The notes under the pieces were generated by a model. It made no database searches. It was not told the DNA's origin and saw only the letters and a list, made by a program, of their open reading frames with translations. Below are positions 32,589-35,836 of a stretch of DNA of 35,836 bases, piece after piece. A program made the translations under genes and the position numbers. This stretch comes from Chloroflexota bacterium (GTDB taxonomy: Bacteria; Chloroflexota; Anaerolineae; Promineifilales; Promineifilaceae). Each line of letters begins with the position of its first letter. Position 1 is the first letter of the stretch. The stretch covers positions 1 through 35,836 of the forward strand of contig JAHEJP010000009.1 of the NCBI GenBank assembly GCA_024638855.1, given 5' to 3'.

Positions 32589-33248
32589 CTATACCAGACC
32601 TTGCCGTAATTCAGCGATAAATGGCTCATATGCTGCTGTTTTGCGATCTGAAATTACAAGGGTGCAATAATCTTGGGCAATTTGACCTTGCTGCTCCCGA
32701 TTATAGTCCTTATATCGTTTTCCGGCAGCCCAACTGGCCCGCAATCCAGCCGGCCCACCATATTCATACGCTTTTCGCCCTAACTTTGTCTGTACCCACA
32801 AACCTTGCCCGATATAAATAGAGCCTACTCGTTCAAATTGGTACGTGTGGGTCAATTCGTGAACAAGAAGGGCCTGATTATTATCTTTGCCTACAGGCAT
32901 ATTAATCGTATACCAAGTGGCAAAGGCCCGCCCCTTATTCAATCCAAATATCGTTGTCAAGATGCCTCGTTGGGCAATACGGACATCGCCGTATCGGATG
33001 GCCTTGGGACCCAACACTTCTGAAGCGGCTGCTATTTCTTCCTCCGTCAAAGGACGGGTGTCTGTGGTCAGACGCAGAAAGATTTGGCAGATCTCCGGTC
33101 CGGCGAATAGATCAAAGACGTACCAGACTAGTGCGTGCATCCAATAGATGAACGTCCCCAAAGATATCTGGGTCGGAGGAGCGATAACTGTACCCAACAA
33201 TCGCCCGAATCTCTTCGGTAATTCACGAAAGAATACCATTAACCACAT
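32589..33248 (-). CDS. Small HELTH-motif protein resembling the eCIS core domain (DUF4157)
   Basis: A 219-residue protein. The central motif LLVHELTHTYQFERVG (128-143) is the HExxH-type signature of DUF4157, called the eCIS core domain because it accompanies extracellular contractile injection systems. A downstream REQQGQIAQDY (184-194) may give a third metal ligand at E185. The N-terminal 50 residues are hydrophobic in part (WMHALVWYVFDLFAG). DUF4157 domains usually sit at the N-terminus of large proteins; here it stands alone, without a toxin-like extension. Whether it is an active peptidase, an inactive cargo adaptor or a chaperone is unknown. It begins 9 bases after the stop of the upstream large protein and has no ribosome binding site, so it is probably translated by coupling. 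Confidence 0.75.
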   Translation of the reverse strand: MWLMVFFRELPKRFGRLLGTVIAPPTQISLGTFIYWMHALVWYVFDLFAGPEICQIFLRLTTDTRPLTEEEIAAASEVLGPKAIRYGDVRIAQRGILTTIFGLNKGRAFATWYTINMPVGKDNNQALLVHELTHTYQFERVGSIYIGQGLWVQTKLGRKAYEYGGPAGLRASWAAGKRYKDYNREQQGQIAQDYCTLVISDRKTAAYEPFIAELRQGLV

Positions 33249-33257
33249 AACTATGTC

Positions 33258-35836
33258 TTACAACCACTCATCCGAGCCTAGTCCGCCATAGCTCTTCGGT
33301 TTCCTCGCTGGTGGTCCAGATAACGGCCTGGCTCCATATCCGGCGCCCGGCGACTGCACGACTTCGACGCCTACTTGAGAAGCGGTTAACTTCTTATCTC
33401 GATAAATCTTATCTATCTTCGCCTGTAGTCCATCCGCCAATTTGTCTCGCTCCGGCTGGGATAGCTCACTCAGTTCTTTGGAAAAGCCAGATAATTGACT
33501 GTCGCGAATACGCTGGGCCGGGTTGCGGCGTTGAATTTGATCATAAACACGGCCGACACCGCGAGTTGCTTCGCCGCGATTTTCCCGATACTTGGCGATT
33601 TCCCGGTCACATCTCGCCTCAAATTCCGACGACAAGCGACTGATTTCTCCTTGCACTTTACTAGCCGGATCACGCTTGAATAGCTTCTTAATCTTGGTAA
33701 CCAGGGTTTCGCGAAATACATAATCATAATCCCAGCTATCGCCTCCATCCACAATCTGGATCCTTTCGAGAACTGGGTGTTGCTTTTTACTCTTTTGAGC
33801 TGCCTTCTGAGCATCTTCCTTAGATAGAGTCCCATTCTTCGCGCTCTTGGTTTCTTCTTTTTTTATGGCCGCGAGGGCCGCTTGTTTGTCCTTTGCGTCA
33901 TATTCCTTATTTGCTTCATCCGCTTCCGGTTCCTTCTTGTCGCCAAGACCAAACTTTCCACCCACTTTCGCAGCGACCATTTTCGCCTTACCCAAGACCC
34001 AGTCGATGACGCGGTTCACCGGTCCTTGAACTTTCTTTATGATTCCCTTGATCTTCTCTCCCAGGCCGCCCAATCCTAACAAGCTCGCCAAAAAGCTGAT
34101 GACCATCGGTATAGCCTTGGCCAGAGCGTTTTCAATAAATTGGGCAGCCTGTCCAATTGCGCCGCCGGCTATGGCCGTGATTGATTGCATGATCGCTTGC
34201 ACCAGAGAGGCTAATTTTTGTCCGTTGCTAACAAACCACATCACGATATCGTAAATGGCCTTAGCTGCCTTGATGAAAGCTCCGGCCGGGCCACCCAAAA
34301 TGCCTAACAGCCATTGAATCCCGGCTTTAATGACTTGAGTGATGACCATATCCTTGATCGCATCGAAGATAGTGTCTTTCAGATCGACAACTTTATCCTT
34401 CACGAACTCCCATAGACCGCCAATTCCCTGATCTTTAATGATGGTGAAGATCTCGAAGGCCTTCTCCAGGTAGCCCACCACCTGTTCTCCAAACACCTTC
34501 ACTGCCCGAGCCCGCAAATTCTCCCAGGTAAGCCCCAAGACTTGCATGACAAGCGTTAAGATGCCTTTGAGGTCAAAACTTTCCGGCAGATCGATACCAG
34601 CTTCACCCAGCGCCCCGAATAGCCAACTCATAAGCCCCTTTTTCAGATGTGTTCCAATATTGGATATGAAGCTCTGAAGCCCAGCCTTGACGCCGCCAAT
34701 CAGATTTCTCAGGAAACCAATTGGATCTTTGATAATATCTGAAATGGCGCTTGCTGCCCGAGCCAGGACGGAAAGTAACATTTCTTTCAACTTTAGGATG
34801 GTCTTTATTGCCCCACCAATAGCATCAGCAGCTTTCTGCACCAGGCCCTCATTGGCTGCTTTTAGCTCCTCAATGCGACTGTCAATAGCTTGGAGATTCT
34901 GCTGGTATTTTTCTGCCATACGATTGATTAGTTCGTCCTGCTTTTCATCGATCTGCTGCTCTAGCTGGTCAAATTTGGCTTGAATTTCTTCAGCCGCCTG
35001 TTGGCCCACTTCTTGTAAACCACTTGGCAATTGATTTACATAATCCTGTATTTCCTGCCTGCCTTTGGAAACCTCTGCTTTTGCTTCGTTGAGTGCGGTA
35101 CTGATGATAGAAACAACATTATCGATGACGGCATCCATCTTTTGCAGATACAGGCTTCGGCCTTCCTGGAAGAAGGCATTCACTTCTGAGGGCATGCCTA
35201 AGAGCTTATCTTTAGCCCAGCGCGCCCAACCCAGGGCACCACCATAACGACGCTGCTTGTAAGCTTGCATCTTAGAATCGACATAGTTTTCAAAGACTTG
35301 ATTAGCGGCTTCGGCGCCTTGATCAAAAGTTTGGTCGACCTTACTGTCCAAATCACCTAATTTCTTTTCGACATTGGTCTTAGTTCGCTGGTAGATTTTT
35401 TGAATTTCTCCGGCTATCTGTTGTCGTTTCTTTTCGTCTTCACCCTTGGTTTTTAGCTGTTTGCCGGACACCCGACCGAATATTTGCTCTCGCTCGCCAT
35501 GCATGCCCTGGGTCCTCTCTTCGGCGATGCTGGCTGCCTCACCTTGCGCCTGGGTAATTTGCTCTTGCTCGGCCCAACGGTATTCGGTCGGCGCAGTTTT
35601 GGCATGCTCTTGGGCGCCTTTCTTTGCATCCAAAGCTGCTTCAAACTCAGGTTCATTGGAATTAGCGAGCTGTTCTTCGCTGATATCAGCTTCTTTCAGC
35701 TTTTGGTCCAGTTTTTTACTTTCCTCCTCTATGGGAGTCTCAACTTCACCTCTACCCTTCTTCTTTGGCACAGCCTCTTGGGCGCCAACCTTTCCAGGAG
35801 AAGGTCCAATCTGTGTTTCTGGCAGCGGCGTCACAG
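33258..35836 (-). CDS. Very large coiled-coil/hydrophobic-helix protein, eCIS-associated (N-terminus beyond window)
   Basis: At least 859 residues; the frame is open through the right edge, so the true start is outside and the GTG at 35834 is internal. In order: a charged, Gln/Glu/Lys-rich coiled-coil part (about 20-340), a long run of hydrophobic and amphipathic helices with Gly (about 340-640, for example GGPAGAFIKAAKAIYDIVMW and ISFLASLLGLGG), and a basic, charged tail of about 210 residues that includes the HPVLERIQIVDGGDSWDYDY segment. Proteins with this mix often carry an eCIS core (DUF4157) domain at the N-terminus and are suspected payloads or cargo carriers; that part would lie off the window. 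A tape-measure role is the main alternative. Its final codons are followed at once by the HELTH protein gene. Confidence 0.72.
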   Translation of the reverse strand, partial: VTPLPETQIGPSPGKVGAQEAVPKKKGRGEVETPIEEESKKLDQKLKEADISEEQLANSNEPEFEAALDAKKGAQEHAKTAPTEYRWAEQEQITQAQGEAASIAEERTQGMHGEREQIFGRVSGKQLKTKGEDEKKRQQIAGEIQKIYQRTKTNVEKKLGDLDSKVDQTFDQGAEAANQVFENYVDSKMQAYKQRRYGGALGWARWAKDKLLGMPSEVNAFFQEGRSLYLQKMDAVIDNVVSIISTALNEAKAEVSKGRQEIQDYVNQLPSGLQEVGQQAAEEIQAKFDQLEQQIDEKQDELINRMAEKYQQNLQAIDSRIEELKAANEGLVQKAADAIGGAIKTILKLKEMLLSVLARAASAISDIIKDPIGFLRNLIGGVKAGLQSFISNIGTHLKKGLMSWLFGALGEAGIDLPESFDLKGILTLVMQVLGLTWENLRARAVKVFGEQVVGYLEKAFEIFTIIKDQGIGGLWEFVKDKVVDLKDTIFDAIKDMVITQVIKAGIQWLLGILGGPAGAFIKAAKAIYDIVMWFVSNGQKLASLVQAIMQSITAIAGGAIGQAAQFIENALAKAIPMVISFLASLLGLGGLGEKIKGIIKKVQGPVNRVIDWVLGKAKMVAAKVGGKFGLGDKKEPEADEANKEYDAKDKQAALAAIKKEETKSAKNGTLSKEDAQKAAQKSKKQHPVLERIQIVDGGDSWDYDYVFRETLVTKIKKLFKRDPASKVQGEISRLSSEFEARCDREIAKYRENRGEATRGVGRVYDQIQRRNPAQRIRDSQLSGFSKELSELSQPERDKLADGLQAKIDKIYRDKKLTASQVGVEVVQSPGAGYGARPLSGPPARKPKSYGGLGSDEWL

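Noticed and set aside
1-35836. CRISPR arrays, insertion sequences, tRNA genes and attachment sites
   Set aside because: Reading the intergenic stretches showed no regularly spaced repeats, transposase genes, terminal inverted repeats or tRNA-like T-arm sequences.

Overview
The window looks like a chromosome segment from a Chloroflexota bacterium (Anaerolineae-like), with G+C near one half by eye. The lineage is an inference. It rests on a Tad/Flp pilus operon without a secretin, a kinase with Pro/Thr-rich linkers and calcium-type DxDGDG repeats, and large GT-C membrane glycosyltransferases next to a polyprenol-phosphate mannose synthase. I found no rRNA, tRNA, CRISPR array, transposase or integrase. 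Most genes are on the minus strand.

Layout. 1-4585: a partial Maf pyrophosphatase, an acidic tail-anchored TPR-like protein, glycine C-acetyltransferase (kbl), a Nif3/DUF34 protein and an HNH endonuclease. 4636-7807: a low-molecular-weight phosphatase paired with an unrecognised nucleotidyltransferase-like protein, then (behind a clear terminator) the long ribosome hibernation factor and ComF. 7907-12846: a Tad operon (REC-fused CpaE/TadZ, TadA, TadB, TadC) with a good promoter. 13396-13682: a 50-residue Flp pilin gene with its own promoter and terminator. 13799-15639: a DegS/DegU-type soluble two-component pair. 15814-21122: a glycosylation cluster (polyprenol-P-mannose synthase, methyltransferase, two GT-C proteins). 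21311-22225: RimK. 22255-28141: a peptide ABC transporter set with a binding lipoprotein and two ATPases but no permeases, plus a response regulator fused to a roadblock-like domain. 28246-35836: a set of genes related to extracellular contractile injection systems (eCIS).

The right end is the most interesting part. In transcription order it holds a very large coiled-coil/hydrophobic protein cut by the window edge, a small HELTH-motif protein resembling the eCIS core domain (DUF4157), a tail/baseplate protein (P2 gpI / TIGR02242 type) with a phosphothreonine-reading FHA domain fused to its N-terminus, and a 1077-residue transmembrane Ser/Thr kinase that has its own FHA domain and a calcium-repeat/DNRLRE-like outer part. 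A kinase beside an FHA-bearing injection-machine part recalls the PpkA/Fha switch of type VI secretion. I propose, as inference, a contractile injection device whose assembly or firing is gated by phosphorylation. Sheath, tube, spike and ATPase genes are not in the window and should lie beyond position 35836 if this reading is right.
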